64,000 nt of DNA, taken from contig ONJR01000060.1 of the NCBI GenBank assembly GCA_900318195.1, positions 1-64,000 of the forward strand. The letters are read 5' to 3'. A program made the translations under genes and the position numbers. How positions within the stretch are numbered: the stretch's first letter is position 1; each line of letters opens with the position of its first letter. Below, piece by piece: positions 10,270 through 19,904 of the stretch. Under the pieces are notes generated by a model. That model had not been told where the DNA came from, did no database searches, and worked only from the letters and a program-made list of their open reading frames with translations. This stretch comes from an uncultured Planctomycetota bacterium (GTDB taxonomy: Bacteria > Planctomycetota > Planctomycetia > Pirellulales > Thermoguttaceae).

Positions 10270-11715
10270 CTACAATCTTTTCATCGGTCTAGGCGCGCCG
10301 CTCGGCAAAGCCCCCTTGCGGGATTCTCCCGACGTCGCCGACTGCCGAGTTTCCTTATTCTTTTTTGAATCGTCTGAACTTTCAACTTCCTCAGACGACT
10401 TCTTTACCTTCTTATTCTTCTTTTCACCCGACTTCTTACCGCGCGAGCCTGACGCGCCGTTCATGCACACAATCAAGGCGACGATGAGCGCAACGGCGAC
10501 AAGAAAAGCGCCCAGAAAGGCAAGAATCGGCGTCCATTGCACTGCGTTTGGATCGTTGAGCGCGCTCGGATCAAAGTAGGGACTCAGGCGCACGTTCTGC
10601 AGAATTTGACGCATAGTCGCAAAGCAACCGATAAGAACGAGTTCGCAAAATGTCATGCAACAGGCGAGCGCTCGCCCGCTCATTTTGCGCAACTTGGCGA
10701 TCGAAAGGAAGATGATCGGCAACGCCAACGCCGAGATTGAACCGACAAGCAACGTAATCCACAACGGCTCGCTCCACACTTCAAGTTCGCGCAACTGATT
10801 GGCGGATTGCCACAGATATTGTCCCAGGGTCGGTACGATCGTTATAATACCCAACAGGACGCAGAGGAACGAAATTGAGATCGTCCAGAACTGGAATTTC
10901 GCAGGTTCCTCTTGGATTGGTTTGCGCGCCTTCTTACGACGTTTCTTACCGTCTTCTTCGCCCTCGTCCTCTTCGGCAAGACGATTCTTCATCGCCGCTT
11001 GTTCTTCTTTGGTAAGAGGTCGCGGTCCATTGTAGACGTAGAAGGAGTCGAAGACAACCCACGTCGCGAGCGCATAAAACGCAAGTCCCAAAATACCGCC
11101 GAAGCGTAAATAAATCGACGGATCTTGCCAGTAGTAAGCAAGCCCGCTCGCAGCGCCGTCCCCCCCGAGCTTTAACCCACCGAGAGTCTTGACAGTCTTA
11201 GCTGAAGCGTCCCACAGCCCTGCCCATTCGTAAGGGCGCTCGAAGAGCGTCCATACGCTTGAAAAGACGAGTCCAACGGCAACAAAGCACACGGTCGCGA
11301 CACAGGCCCAAAATGCAGTCGACCATAGCCTTTCTTTTTTGGCGCCAGACGCGCATAAATAACTTGCATAATATGCGACCAACGTCAGCGGTAGAACGCC
11401 GAGCCAATGCCACGAGAGAAGAATCGTCGGAGTATAGAACGCTTTAGGATAGGCAAGCTGAACAAAGAGCAACGGCACAATTCCAAAGTTAATCCCGAGC
11501 GCGATAAAAATAGGAATCTGCTGAAAAATACGTTGCGCTAATCGCTTGCCGTTCACGCTACCGACGCCTAACCAGAACAAAAGCGAAAACGGTAGTCCGA
11601 CAAGAATAATTCCCATCGGAATAAGGTGCAACGCAAACCCAAGCGTTTTAAAGAGCTGAACAAACCAGAACGGCGCTGGCAGTCCTTGCGCCGTAGCGGC
11701 GTCAAACAGTGGCAT
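10270..11715 (-). CDS. Multi-pass membrane protein of unknown function
   Basis: A 481-residue protein I do not recognise. About ten hydrophobic segments are visible, starting with the stretch around ALHLIPMGIILVGLPFSLLF and including paired helices near IPIFIALGINFGIVPLLFV. A cytoplasmic-looking charged loop (AEEDEGEEDGKKRRKKARK) divides it in the middle, and the last 60 residues are a Lys/Ser/Glu-rich tail ending in RPMKRL. The ATG at 11715 was chosen over a GTG at 11724 because AAAGGAG lies eight bases before it. The second helix region has a conserved-looking His (ALHLIPMG) and several Trp/His residues between helices, which could suit a haem or quinone membrane subunit, but that is speculation. 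It lies between a TetR gene and the GH99-like gene. Confidence 0.8.
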   Translation of the reverse strand: MPLFDAATAQGLPAPFWFVQLFKTLGFALHLIPMGIILVGLPFSLLFWLGVGSVNGKRLAQRIFQQIPIFIALGINFGIVPLLFVQLAYPKAFYTPTILLSWHWLGVLPLTLVAYYASYLCASGAKKERLWSTAFWACVATVCFVAVGLVFSSVWTLFERPYEWAGLWDASAKTVKTLGGLKLGGDGAASGLAYYWQDPSIYLRFGGILGLAFYALATWVVFDSFYVYNGPRPLTKEEQAAMKNRLAEEDEGEEDGKKRRKKARKPIQEEPAKFQFWTISISFLCVLLGIITIVPTLGQYLWQSANQLRELEVWSEPLWITLLVGSISALALPIIFLSIAKLRKMSGRALACCMTFCELVLIGCFATMRQILQNVRLSPYFDPSALNDPNAVQWTPILAFLGAFLVAVALIVALIVCMNGASGSRGKKSGEKKNKKVKKSSEEVESSDDSKKNKETRQSATSGESRKGALPSGAPRPMKRL

Positions 11716-11779
11716 AAAGTACACTCCTTTTATCTTATCGCGCGATCCCTCTCGTCAAGAGCGGCGTCTGCGCCGCCTT

Positions 11780-12421
11780 CTAGTTCGCGCAAGTGTTCCG
11801 GTTTAATGGACAAAGATCGGCGTTCGATAAGCGCCCAAGATCGTCAAGGCACGAATCGATAATTGCCAGACACTCGTTGCGTCCCATGGAATCAGTTACC
11901 GTCAGATTAAGCACATACGCTTCTAGAATGCAATATAATCTAGAAGCTATTACGCTAGGATCCCCCGGTCGAAAGAGCTTCTCTTTGATCGCGTCGCCTA
12001 CTAACCTCGTAAGTAGGAACTTGAAACCAAAGGTACGCGACCGCGCTTTTCGTCGAACGTCGGCGCCCGACGTTTTAAGCGAGGTCAAGTAGTCAAGCAC
12101 AACCGAGAGAAAGACGCGATTTTCATACAGCATTTTCACGGTAAGTCGTAAAATGCGACGCAACTTTTCCGCCGAGGTGAGATCAGAACGCTCAACCACC
12201 TTTTTCGCAATCGCTGAAATTTTATCAGTTGAACGCTTAATCGCGTAGATAAAGATCTGATCCTTGTCTTTAAAATACTTATAGATTGACGTTCTCGATA
12301 TGCCGCAACGCGTCGCTATCTTCTGGTACGTTACGCCAGCGAATCCTTCTTCCGCGAAAAGTTCAAACGCGCGCTCCAAAATTAAATTTCGCCGCTGCGT
12401 ATGATCCACCAAGACAGTCAT
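11780..12421 (-). CDS. TetR/AcrR family transcriptional regulator
   Basis: A repressor of about 213 residues. The N-terminal HTH is complete: RNLILERAFELFAEEGFAGV, then TYQKIATRCGISRTSIYKYFKDKDQIF, the classic TetR recognition helix and Tyr-Lys-Tyr-Phe end. The C-terminal all-helical part is the usual variable ligand or dimer domain and gives no clue to the inducer. Two ATG codons are possible (12421 or 12454); neither has a strong ribosome site and the shorter was kept. It lies downstream of the ABC transporter operon on the same strand, beyond a hairpin, and upstream of the unknown membrane protein. Its target could be either neighbour. Confidence 0.92.
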   Translation of the reverse strand: MTVLVDHTQRRNLILERAFELFAEEGFAGVTYQKIATRCGISRTSIYKYFKDKDQIFIYAIKRSTDKISAIAKKVVERSDLTSAEKLRRILRLTVKMLYENRVFLSVVLDYLTSLKTSGADVRRKARSRTFGFKFLLTRLVGDAIKEKLFRPGDPSVIASRLYCILEAYVLNLTVTDSMGRNECLAIIDSCLDDLGRLSNADLCPLNRNTCAN

Positions 12422-12523
12422 AGTTGCGTATAATCCGTTATTCGTATGTCCCATTGAAGAGCGTGTGAAAAAACGCGCCGGCAAATCCAAGCGGATCTAC
12501 AAGCGAGTTTTTCAATCACAAAG

Positions 12524-12555
12524 CGCCGGAGCCCGCAAGGTCGCGGACTTCGGCG
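12524..12555 (-). terminator. Terminator of the ABC transporter operon
   Basis: An imperfect GC-rich stem with arms CGCCGAAGTCCGC and GCGGGCTCCGGCG on the minus strand (one mismatch, one G-U pair, six-base loop), 33 bases past the stop at 12589. No clean U-run. Confidence 0.6.
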
Positions 12556-12588
12556 ATTAAACAACAGAAGCGAGTTCTAACTCGACGA

Positions 12589-14967
12589 TCATGAACCACT
12601 ACTAGCGCTCATGAAATCCTTAAGCGGAAAGTCCTCCGGCGCCGTCTTATTCTGCTTCTGCAACTCCATGTAGTACTCTTGAATCGTATTTTGGATCTTA
12701 CCAGTAATTTCCGATTCAGGATCATATTTGAGAATAGGCGCTTCTTCAACAATTTTCGCCCAGAGCTGAACCTCTTGTTCGAGCGCTTCCAAATTCTTAT
12801 CAGGCTCGTTCATTCTCATAACTTCAAGCTCTTCGATCTTCTGGTACTCGTCGTTGCGCTTCTGGATCATGAATTCAATGAAGACCTTGCACGGATAACC
12901 TGTGAAAGCGCCGCTCTGCTTAGCAAGCTCTAGTTCAGAACTTGGAGTCGCTTCCCAAGCTCTTACCCATAGACGCATCGAATCGAAAACAGCGTCGACG
13001 GTTTCCGGCAACGGTCCCAATTCAAAAGCTTTGCTATCCTCATTGAAGTTTCTCCATCCGAGCAAGAGCAGTTCGGCATGCTCGCGCGCTTCCTTGTACT
13101 TGCCGTCGGCAAGCTCCTTCTCGATATACTCCTTCGATTCCTTCATTCCCTTAAGTCTAGTCGTCACCATTTGATCGCGGCGCACGACCTCTTGGAACGA
13201 ATATTCCTTCGGGAAGATCGTTTCGAGCTGTTCGAGAACGATGACGTACTTTTCAAGTTCGTCCATCATTTCGGACTGCAACTGCGGCATATACTTCAGT
13301 TTGGGGAAATCTTCGCGATTGAGAAGTTTTACCCACGAATCAAAGGAGCTTAGAAACTCGTTGTTCGCTTCCTCAAATTGCGCGGCGTAGTATCGATCGC
13401 GAACGTTCTGACGATGGCGCCTCGCGTCGCGCGCTTCCTGAGTTTGCTCGAACGCTACTTCGATTTCATGATAGTCGGCGCCCATGATATCGCGGAACAT
13501 TCTTGAAAAGCTCTCTTCACGCTGCAACTTACGAATTTCAGCGACGATATCTCTCGCCTCCGCGCTCTTGTCGGGCGTAACGTTATCGGCGAGGACCTCA
13601 GGAGTCGCATTGAGCAAAGTCTGAGCGCGTCCCTGCCATTCGTTGAGTCTTTCGTACGCGCCTTGGTACGTTTTCTCCTCGTCGCTTGAAAGAATCAAGG
13701 TAGGAATCTGCGCAACGTCGCGGACGTCCTCGTCGATATAGGACATACGCAAGTTATAGAGCTTGGTTCGCCAATCCTTCCATTCAGGTTGCTCTCCGTG
13801 TTCGCCTTCGAGGTACGCGTGCACGACGCGATTAGCGTAGGCGTTTTTGCCAAGATTGTAGTTATTCTCGTCGAACGGTTCGAGAACCGACTCGTACAAC
13901 GACGCGCGCTGTTTGTCGTCGAGTTCGTTGTTCCAACGATCCCAGATGATCGACTCTTTGGTAACGCCCTCGGGCAAGTAGGAAATAAGTTGTTTCTCGT
14001 ACTCGTCCATCTGCTCAGACACTTCACGCATGGTATCGAGCGAGGTTTGACGATAGGAACCTTCGTTCTGATCGTCTGGAATCGTGGTAACCACGACGCG
14101 ATTCGAATAGAGCTTCCATTCGTCTTCCGCGAGCTTCCAGGCTTCTTCACTCTTCTCGTTAAAGAGCGGCGTATTGTCCTTCGTAAGTCCGCAGCCGTCG
14201 ATACTCATCCATTCGCTGTAACGAATGCGATTGAGCGGCGCGCGCCCGTAGAATAGCAATCGGGTCTCGTTCCCGATGTCGCCGCCGTCCTCGTACAGCG
14301 CTTCCGCACGCTTGTAGAACGCGTGTCCTAGTAGCCAGTTGTCGCGATTAGAGACGTGAATCTCGCGCGTCGCTTGGCGTTCAGCGAGTTCGTCGTCCTC
14401 ACGGAAAAGTCGACGATACTGCTTCTTTTCGTCTGCGATACCTACCTTTTGCGAGATCGTCCAACCAGTTCTAACGTACAACTTCGGCGCGTTCTTGTTA
14501 TAGACCGTACCGTCTTGGACGAACTCGAACCCGCGAATAACCCAGCGGTATCTTTCACGATAGTCGTCGAACATTGCGGACGCATTATAAGCAAGTTGCC
14601 ATCCGACGAAGTCCCAAATCGTGATAAAGTGAGGCTCCAGCGTAATGATCTGATTCGCCGTTGCCACGACGTTGTCCCAGTCCGCGCGCTTTTCATACTC
14701 TTGCGAGCGATGCCATAGTAGCGAAATGGCGACGCCTCGCATGCCAAAGGTTGCGAGCTTCATAGCGCTGCCAGTCGGGTCTATCTTTCCGAAGTTCGCT
14801 TCGGCGAGTCCGGCTTGCGCGCGACTCTTGGCAAGGGTTCCGCCGTCGGTCATAGCGCCTCCCGACTTACGTTGCGCCGGATTACCTAGAATATAGATTG
14901 GAACCAACAAGACCACGATCAAAACGATCAACACGATCTTTTGGTAAAATTGCTTCTGTTGCGTCAT
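12589..14967 (-). CDS. Membrane-anchored TPR-like protein, partner of the ABC transporter
   Basis: A 792-residue protein with one N-terminal membrane anchor (IVLIVLIVVLLVPIYILG) and a long, mostly helical charged ectodomain. Residues about 60-140 resemble a TPR-type pair: ISLLWHRSQEYEKRADWDNV, then TLEPHFITIWDFVGWQLAYN. The rest is Glu/Lys-rich with coiled-coil character (for example EELEVMRMNEPDKNLEALEQ). No catalytic motif was recognised. Its start overlaps the permease stop by four bases (ATGA), so the two are translationally coupled. I infer that it works with the ABC transporter as an assembly or substrate-capture factor. Similar large proteins are found beside such transporters in Planctomycetota, where they are unnamed. 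Confidence 0.78.
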   Translation of the reverse strand: MTQQKQFYQKIVLIVLIVVLLVPIYILGNPAQRKSGGAMTDGGTLAKSRAQAGLAEANFGKIDPTGSAMKLATFGMRGVAISLLWHRSQEYEKRADWDNVVATANQIITLEPHFITIWDFVGWQLAYNASAMFDDYRERYRWVIRGFEFVQDGTVYNKNAPKLYVRTGWTISQKVGIADEKKQYRRLFREDDELAERQATREIHVSNRDNWLLGHAFYKRAEALYEDGGDIGNETRLLFYGRAPLNRIRYSEWMSIDGCGLTKDNTPLFNEKSEEAWKLAEDEWKLYSNRVVVTTIPDDQNEGSYRQTSLDTMREVSEQMDEYEKQLISYLPEGVTKESIIWDRWNNELDDKQRASLYESVLEPFDENNYNLGKNAYANRVVHAYLEGEHGEQPEWKDWRTKLYNLRMSYIDEDVRDVAQIPTLILSSDEEKTYQGAYERLNEWQGRAQTLLNATPEVLADNVTPDKSAEARDIVAEIRKLQREESFSRMFRDIMGADYHEIEVAFEQTQEARDARRHRQNVRDRYYAAQFEEANNEFLSSFDSWVKLLNREDFPKLKYMPQLQSEMMDELEKYVIVLEQLETIFPKEYSFQEVVRRDQMVTTRLKGMKESKEYIEKELADGKYKEAREHAELLLLGWRNFNEDSKAFELGPLPETVDAVFDSMRLWVRAWEATPSSELELAKQSGAFTGYPCKVFIEFMIQKRNDEYQKIEELEVMRMNEPDKNLEALEQEVQLWAKIVEEAPILKYDPESEITGKIQNTIQEYYMELQKQNKTAPEDFPLKDFMSASSGS

Positions 14968-16865
14968 TGTTTAGCCACCTCGCGATTTCTAAGAACGACA
15001 TACCCTGCAATGAAGAGCGGAATCACATAGGCAAAGGTCGTAACCAAATGCACACAGATTGAGTTCCATGGGATATTATAGCCGTTTGCGACACAGTCCG
15101 CATAGTAGTTGAAGTCGCTAAAGGACGGCAACGCCAAACCGATGATACTGAGGAAACCGCCCGCGATGTAGTCGAACCCTTGTCCAACGTGGGTCGAGAC
15201 CGTATTGGGCAAGTCGACCATCATATTCTCGTGCGTAACCAGTCTATTCAAGGACTCGATCGGACCGCCGCCAAGCGCCTGGAGGTGCGCGATTTCAAGG
15301 AAGAGCGTCTTGCAGAACCCGGCAATGAGTATGCCAAAGGTTGACGCCATCGCAACGGGTCCGCTAAGGAACGAGCTAAAGAGAACGCCGAACGCGATTA
15401 GAATCAGCATCTGTTGCCAGACGCCTAAATAGCCCTTAACGAAGTTAAAGAAGACGTTTCCGTCAGGACCGCGCAAATACAGGTCTGGTTCTGCGGCGCC
15501 AAAGTACTGCTGACTATCGAGGCACTGTAGCCAAATTTCGAGCTTTCCGTCGACGACAAAATCCTCGAAGAGATCGTAGACTTCCTTCTGCGGCAGATTC
15601 GCGCTCGGAGTCGCTTCAAAGGAGTCCTTATCGCCCATTTTCTTAACAAGCCACGGCTTCGACTTTACTTTGGACTTGTCGATCTCGCGCGGAATATGTA
15701 GCGCTTTCGTGGCGTATTTTTCCGAGTTAAAGACGTGAGTCTCGGCGATCATTCCGGTAACGGGATTGCGCACGTACAGAGCGCCCATAATCGTCTGCTC
15801 AATATTGCCCATATGAGTTCTGAAGACGCTGATCGTCATTTCGACCGGCAATCCGTCGGCGAATCTTTCGGGCGTAACGTCGTCAAAAGTCCATATAATG
15901 GCTTCGTCTGAAGCGCCTTCGATATAGCTTCTGTAGCCCCATTCCTCGCCGACGTTGATTCCGCGCTCACGCTCGGCGGAGTCGGCGTTGCGGAACTTGA
16001 TCTTGCCATAAAGGGGCGACTTCGCTTGCATCGCGCCCTGCGAATTACCAATTTTATAACGAACGAGATCGCCCTCTTTGACTTCCGAAATCGAGTGCGT
16101 ATGACCGTTTTCTTCAAAGATACGAAGTTCGCCGCTCGCGTACTTTTCAACCTGGTGCTTGTGTCCGTTCGCGATACGCGTGTAGCCCTTCGCAACCACA
16201 GTTTCAGGCGGCAAGTTGGCAATTTCGTCACGATCGACCACGTATGCGAGGTCTTCCTTATCGTTGAGCACGTGCGTGTGATCGAGCGTATTGGAGACGA
16301 AGAAGTAACTGCAGACCGCCATGATCGCGAGAACGCCAGAACCGATCACGCCAACCCCGATAATTCGACCGAGGATAATTTCGCTCGCGCGCACGGGCTT
16401 GGTCACGATCGTATAAATCGTCTTCGTTTTGAAATCAGCCGGCAAGCTCAACGAGCTCAGAAAGAGCGCAAGTAGCAGAACCAGATAGGTTGTCGTCTGA
16501 TACACAAAAGACGCGCATAGTCTGGCGGGGTCTTTACTATTGGGATCAAGGAACCATCCGGCAAACATGAGCAGAATGAGAAAGACAACGCACACGACAA
16601 CGACCTTCTTGCGAATCGATTCTCTAATCGCAAGCGAAGCCATAGCGCCGCATCGTCGGAATGAAAATAGCTTGACGTCCTTTATCGCTTCTCGAATGCA
16701 CGCGGCAAAAACCTTCATTCCTTGACTTGCGCCGTGGCGCAGTAGCAAGAAGAGGAATGAAACAATGAACGCGAGCGCGAGCAAAGCAAGGACGGAAAGA
16801 GCCCAGTTTAGCGCGGCGCCGCCAATCCATTCAAAGAAGGGCGGAATTGGATTTTCTAGAATCAT
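14964..16865 (-). CDS. ABC-2 type transporter permease with large extracytoplasmic insert
   Basis: A 633-residue permease. Two membrane helices lie at the N-terminus (LNWALSVLALLALAFIVSFL and VVVVCVVFLILLMFAGWFL), with an ABC-2-type block LSLPADFKTKTIYTIVTKPV near residue 155. A soluble insert of about 250 residues follows, and more helices lie after residue 470. The insert carries three HxH motifs: DHTHVL, NGHKHQVE and NGHTHSISE. The GTKP/VTKP 'coupling' region (KPVRASEIILGRIIGVG) is typical of export permeases in which the ATPase is separate. The start overlaps the ATPase stop by one base and the stop overlaps the next start by four bases, giving a tight operon. Export of a macromolecule or lipid is inferred; the substrate is unknown. 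Confidence 0.88.
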   Translation of the reverse strand: MILENPIPPFFEWIGGAALNWALSVLALLALAFIVSFLFLLLRHGASQGMKVFAACIREAIKDVKLFSFRRCGAMASLAIRESIRKKVVVVCVVFLILLMFAGWFLDPNSKDPARLCASFVYQTTTYLVLLLALFLSSLSLPADFKTKTIYTIVTKPVRASEIILGRIIGVGVIGSGVLAIMAVCSYFFVSNTLDHTHVLNDKEDLAYVVDRDEIANLPPETVVAKGYTRIANGHKHQVEKYASGELRIFEENGHTHSISEVKEGDLVRYKIGNSQGAMQAKSPLYGKIKFRNADSAERERGINVGEEWGYRSYIEGASDEAIIWTFDDVTPERFADGLPVEMTISVFRTHMGNIEQTIMGALYVRNPVTGMIAETHVFNSEKYATKALHIPREIDKSKVKSKPWLVKKMGDKDSFEATPSANLPQKEVYDLFEDFVVDGKLEIWLQCLDSQQYFGAAEPDLYLRGPDGNVFFNFVKGYLGVWQQMLILIAFGVLFSSFLSGPVAMASTFGILIAGFCKTLFLEIAHLQALGGGPIESLNRLVTHENMMVDLPNTVSTHVGQGFDYIAGGFLSIIGLALPSFSDFNYYADCVANGYNIPWNSICVHLVTTFAYVIPLFIAGYVVLRNREVAKQ

Positions 16866-17761
16866 TATTCAGCCTCACCTCCGCGAACGCGATAGCCGGG
16901 TCGCGCCTCGCTATCAGCAATGATATTATGGAAGAGATCTTCGAGAGAGGTCGTCGGATTACCGCAGAAGACGAGCTCGGCGTTGTCGTCCGCAATGATC
17001 TTTTCAATCTTCTTCTTTGCGTCTTCGCTTAGTCCGGACGCGCGAATTTCCGTCTGTTTTTCAACTTTGAGGAGGTCTTCCACACGTCCCAATTCTTTGA
17101 GCTCACCTTGATACAAGATACCGACGCGATCGCACACGTCCTGAACGTCGCCTAGCAAGTGGCTCGACATAATAATCGTCTTACCGCGCTTCTTAAGGTC
17201 GAGAATGAGATCCTTCATATTGCGCGTACCGATCGGGTCGAGCCCGCTCGTAGGCTCGTCCAAGAAGATCAAGTCAGGGTCGTTGATGAGCGCTTGCGCC
17301 AGACCAATACGCCTTGTCATACCCTTTGAATATTCGCGCAACTGACGCTTTTTCGAGGATTCCAGCCCAACCATACTGATAAGTTGCGCGACGCGCTGTC
17401 GCCGCACGGTCGAGGGAATATCGAAAAGCCTTCCGTAGAAGTCTAGCGTCTCTTCTGCGTTGAGGAATTTGTAGAGATACGACTCCTCTGGCAGATAGCC
17501 TAATCTTTCGTTTTTAGCGACGTCCGAGGCCGGTCGTCCCAGAATATTGACCTCTCCGCTTGTCGGAAATAGCAGTCCCAGCATCAATTTAATGGTCGTG
17601 GTTTTACCCGATCCATTCGGACCGAGCAAACCGAAAATCTCGCCGCGATGAATTTCCAGGTCGAGCGCTTTTAGCGCGCGTACTTTCTGCCGCCCCCAAA
17701 AGTCGCGGTAGGTTTTAGTCAGGTTTTTTGTCTCGACAATGACGTCGGATTCATTTGCCAT
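16865..17761 (-). CDS. ABC transporter ATP-binding protein
   Basis: A 298-residue ATPase that powers the permease encoded directly downstream. Walker A is [15 protein letters not shown] (about residues 43-57), the Q-loop region is [11 protein letters not shown], the signature is [13 protein letters not shown], Walker B is [14 protein letters not shown], and the H-loop is [11 protein letters not shown]. The variant signature (YSKGM rather than LSGGQ) is normal for ABC-2 exporters. A C-terminal extension of about 60 residues follows the nucleotide-binding domain. The ATG at 17761 has GAGG seven bases upstream and a TTGCTG/TATTAT promoter about 85 bases upstream. The first gene of the operon. 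Confidence 0.96.
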   Translation of the reverse strand: MANESDVIVETKNLTKTYRDFWGRQKVRALKALDLEIHRGEIFGLLGPNGSGKTTTIKLMLGLLFPTSGEVNILGRPASDVAKNERLGYLPEESYLYKFLNAEETLDFYGRLFDIPSTVRRQRVAQLISMVGLESSKKRQLREYSKGMTRRIGLAQALINDPDLIFLDEPTSGLDPIGTRNMKDLILDLKKRGKTIIMSSHLLGDVQDVCDRVGILYQGELKELGRVEDLLKVEKQTEIRASGLSEDAKKKIEKIIADDNAELVFCGNPTTSLEDLFHNIIADSEARPGYRVRGGEAE

Positions 17762-17845
17762 TGAATCGCCTCGTTAAATGTTACACTGCGCCGCGTCGCC
17801 GCGCCGCTGAAACCGAAAGTTGCAACGTCGTGCGCGCGGAGTACT

Positions 17846-17873
17846 ATAATAGGACGTCGAGTCGCCTCAGCAA
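17846..17873 (-). promoter_or_regulatory. Promoter of the ABC transporter operon
   Basis: On the minus strand, TTGCTG (17868-17873) and TATTAT (17846-17851) are separated by 16 bases, ending about 85 bases before the ATG. Confidence 0.5.
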
Positions 17874-18165
17874 CGTCGAAACCGTCGCAAATTAACGTCG
17901 TTTTAGCGCTTCGACTCGCGAGAAGCCGTAGCAAACGCAACGTCTTTGACGTCCGGGCGCGCGAGAAGTTCCTAGAACCATCGCGCGCGCCGCCATAAAG
18001 CGCGGCGTCCGGTCGAACAATGACGCGACATATACTATTATTACCAAAATTAACTCTTTTGTCTATATCTCGCTCTAAAAACAAGCGTTTTTTTTGAGAA
18101 AGGCGCATATTCACGGCGATATGTATATCTCCTCTGCGCAGAAAGAACGATTTTATCGACGGCGC

Positions 18166-18194
18166 TTGAAAAAAACGTCGCAAGCCGGTACAAT
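18166..18194 (+). promoter_or_regulatory. Promoter of the UDP-sugar pyrophosphorylase gene
   Basis: TTGAAA (18166-18171), 17 bases, TACAAT (18189-18194). The leader would be about 115 bases. The same hexamers are used by the tRNA-Pro promoter at 55450. Confidence 0.65.
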
Positions 18195-18316
18195 ATCGTC
18201 GAGCGTTGGGCGGTCGCCGCGCGCTCGATTCATAGATTGCACGACGCGCACGCTAAGCGAGCATTACGCGCGGCGTCGCGCGCTCTCATCAGAAAGTGTA
18301 GAAAAGAGGTCTTCAA

Positions 18317-19888
18317 ATGGATAAGCGTGAGACGCTTCTCGCGAAACTTGCCCCGCACGGTCAAGAACAACTTTTAACATTCTGGGACGAGCTGAACGCC
18401 GAAGAGCGCGAATCGCTCGCCCAACAGATCGAAGCGATTGACTTCGATTATCTTGACAAACTCTTTGTCCACCGTTACGATCCTCCAGCAGCCGCAGCGC
18501 TTGCCGATCGAGCGGAGGATCCCACGGCGTTCAAGCTGAGCGATCTTCGCGATTACGACGAATCGCCCGCGTCCAGCTTTCCGAAGTCCCCTGTAACGCA
18601 ACTAGACGAGACGACCGACGAAATCACGCCCCTTAAAGCCGTTGCGGCAGGCGAGGACTATTTGCGTCGGCACAAGCTGGCGATCGTTGTCGTTGCCGGC
18701 GGTCAGGGCACGCGTCTGGACTTCCATCACGCGAAAGGATTGTATCCGATCGGACCACTTTCCAACGCGACGCTCTTTCAGATCCACATAGAACGCATTC
18801 GCGCCATGTGCCGCAAGTACGACACGCGACTGCCGTTCTGCATTCAAACGAGTCCGGCTACACACGAAGAAACGATTCAGTTCTTTAAAGAGAACGACAA
18901 CTTCGGTCTTGCGCCGGAAGACGTCCTTATCTTCTGCCAAGGCACGATGCCGTCCGTCGATTTTAACACGGGTAAAGTCTTGCTAGCAAGCAAATCGCAG
19001 ATTGCGCGAAGTCCTGACGGGCACGGTGGGATGCTAGCCGCCATCAACTCTCCTCAGCCCGATTCGCCGTTGCCGACCGTTCGTAAGAAAGGTATCCTCA
19101 CCGAACTGAAGAATCGCGGGATTGAGGAAATCTTTTATTTCCAAATCGACAATCCGATCATCGATATTTGCAGTCCCGAATTCATCGGCTACCACGTCCT
19201 GAGCGGTTCGGAATTCGCCACGCAGGTTATTCGCAAGCAAGATCCGAAAGATCGCGTTGGCAATATGGTTATGGTCGACGGTAAGTTGCACGTTATTGAG
19301 TACAGCGACCTACCTGACTCCGCCGGCGCGCGGCGCAAACCCGACGGCTCTCTAGTCATTTGGGCGGGCTCAATCGCTGTTCACATGATGAACGTCGATC
19401 TCCTTCAGAAGAACGCGTCCTACTCCAGTTCGCTTCCCTTCCATCTCGCGAAAAAGAAGGTTCCGTACGTCGTGCTTGACAAAACCCTGACGGACGAGTC
19501 TGGAGCGCCGTTGTACGGTCAGCGCGTTAAGCCGGAAACGCCGAACGCAATTAAGTACGAGAAGTTCATCTTCGACCTACTGCCGATCGCTAAAAATCCA
19601 ATTGTAGTCGAAATCGAAGAGGAAACCTGTTTCGGTCCGCTGAAAAACCATCCTCGCGAGGCGAAGGACACGCCGAAAACCGTGCGCGAGCATCTAGTCG
19701 GTCTTTACAAAAGGTGGCTGTCTCACCTCGGAATCGAGGTCGTTGGAGACGCTATCGTTGAAATTTCACCGCTCTTTGCCAATAGTTGCACCGAACTTGC
19801 GGCGCGGCTTGCTGAAAACGATATGTTCCCGAAGGACGGTAAAATAACGGAATCGACCTACTGGTCGCTCGATTCCATTAAGAAATAG
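18317..19888 (+). CDS. UDPGP-family UDP-sugar pyrophosphorylase (UDP-GlcNAc/UDP-Glc type)
   Basis: A 523-residue cytosolic nucleotidyltransferase that joins UTP and a sugar 1-phosphate to give UDP-sugar and pyrophosphate. The nucleotide-binding loop is VVVAGGQGTRLDFHHAKGLY (from about residue 121), followed by PIGPLSNATLFQIH. The central SPDGHGGMLAAI matches the uridine-binding stretch, and EEIFYFQIDNPIIDIC and IEYSDLPD match eukaryotic-type UDP-N-acetylhexosamine pyrophosphorylases more than bacterial GalU or GlmU. AAGAGG lies before the ATG. A hairpin terminator follows. The product is probably UDP-GlcNAc or UDP-glucose for envelope polymers; sequence alone does not settle which. Confidence 0.9.
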   Translation: MDKRETLLAKLAPHGQEQLLTFWDELNAEERESLAQQIEAIDFDYLDKLFVHRYDPPAAAALADRAEDPTAFKLSDLRDYDESPASSFPKSPVTQLDETTDEITPLKAVAAGEDYLRRHKLAIVVVAGGQGTRLDFHHAKGLYPIGPLSNATLFQIHIERIRAMCRKYDTRLPFCIQTSPATHEETIQFFKENDNFGLAPEDVLIFCQGTMPSVDFNTGKVLLASKSQIARSPDGHGGMLAAINSPQPDSPLPTVRKKGILTELKNRGIEEIFYFQIDNPIIDICSPEFIGYHVLSGSEFATQVIRKQDPKDRVGNMVMVDGKLHVIEYSDLPDSAGARRKPDGSLVIWAGSIAVHMMNVDLLQKNASYSSSLPFHLAKKKVPYVVLDKTLTDESGAPLYGQRVKPETPNAIKYEKFIFDLLPIAKNPIVVEIEEETCFGPLKNHPREAKDTPKTVREHLVGLYKRWLSHLGIEVVGDAIVEISPLFANSCTELAARLAENDMFPKDGKITESTYWSLDSIKK

Positions 19889-19904
19889 TCCCGTTTTCCG
19901 TAAT

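Larger units (their letters stand above)
17762..18316. other. Divergent intergenic region, 555 bases
   Basis: This gap separates the ABC operon (leftward) from the UDP-sugar pyrophosphorylase gene (rightward). It holds one promoter for each direction (17846-17873 minus, 18166-18194 plus). An open frame on the minus strand across it is Arg-rich and lacks homology, so it was not called. A run of eight T lies near 18092. No RNA gene was recognised. Confidence 0.6.

Noticed and set aside
17719-18183. A 154-residue minus-strand open frame across the divergent promoters
   Set aside because: It overlaps the ABC ATPase start, is Arg-rich without motifs, and would cover both promoters.
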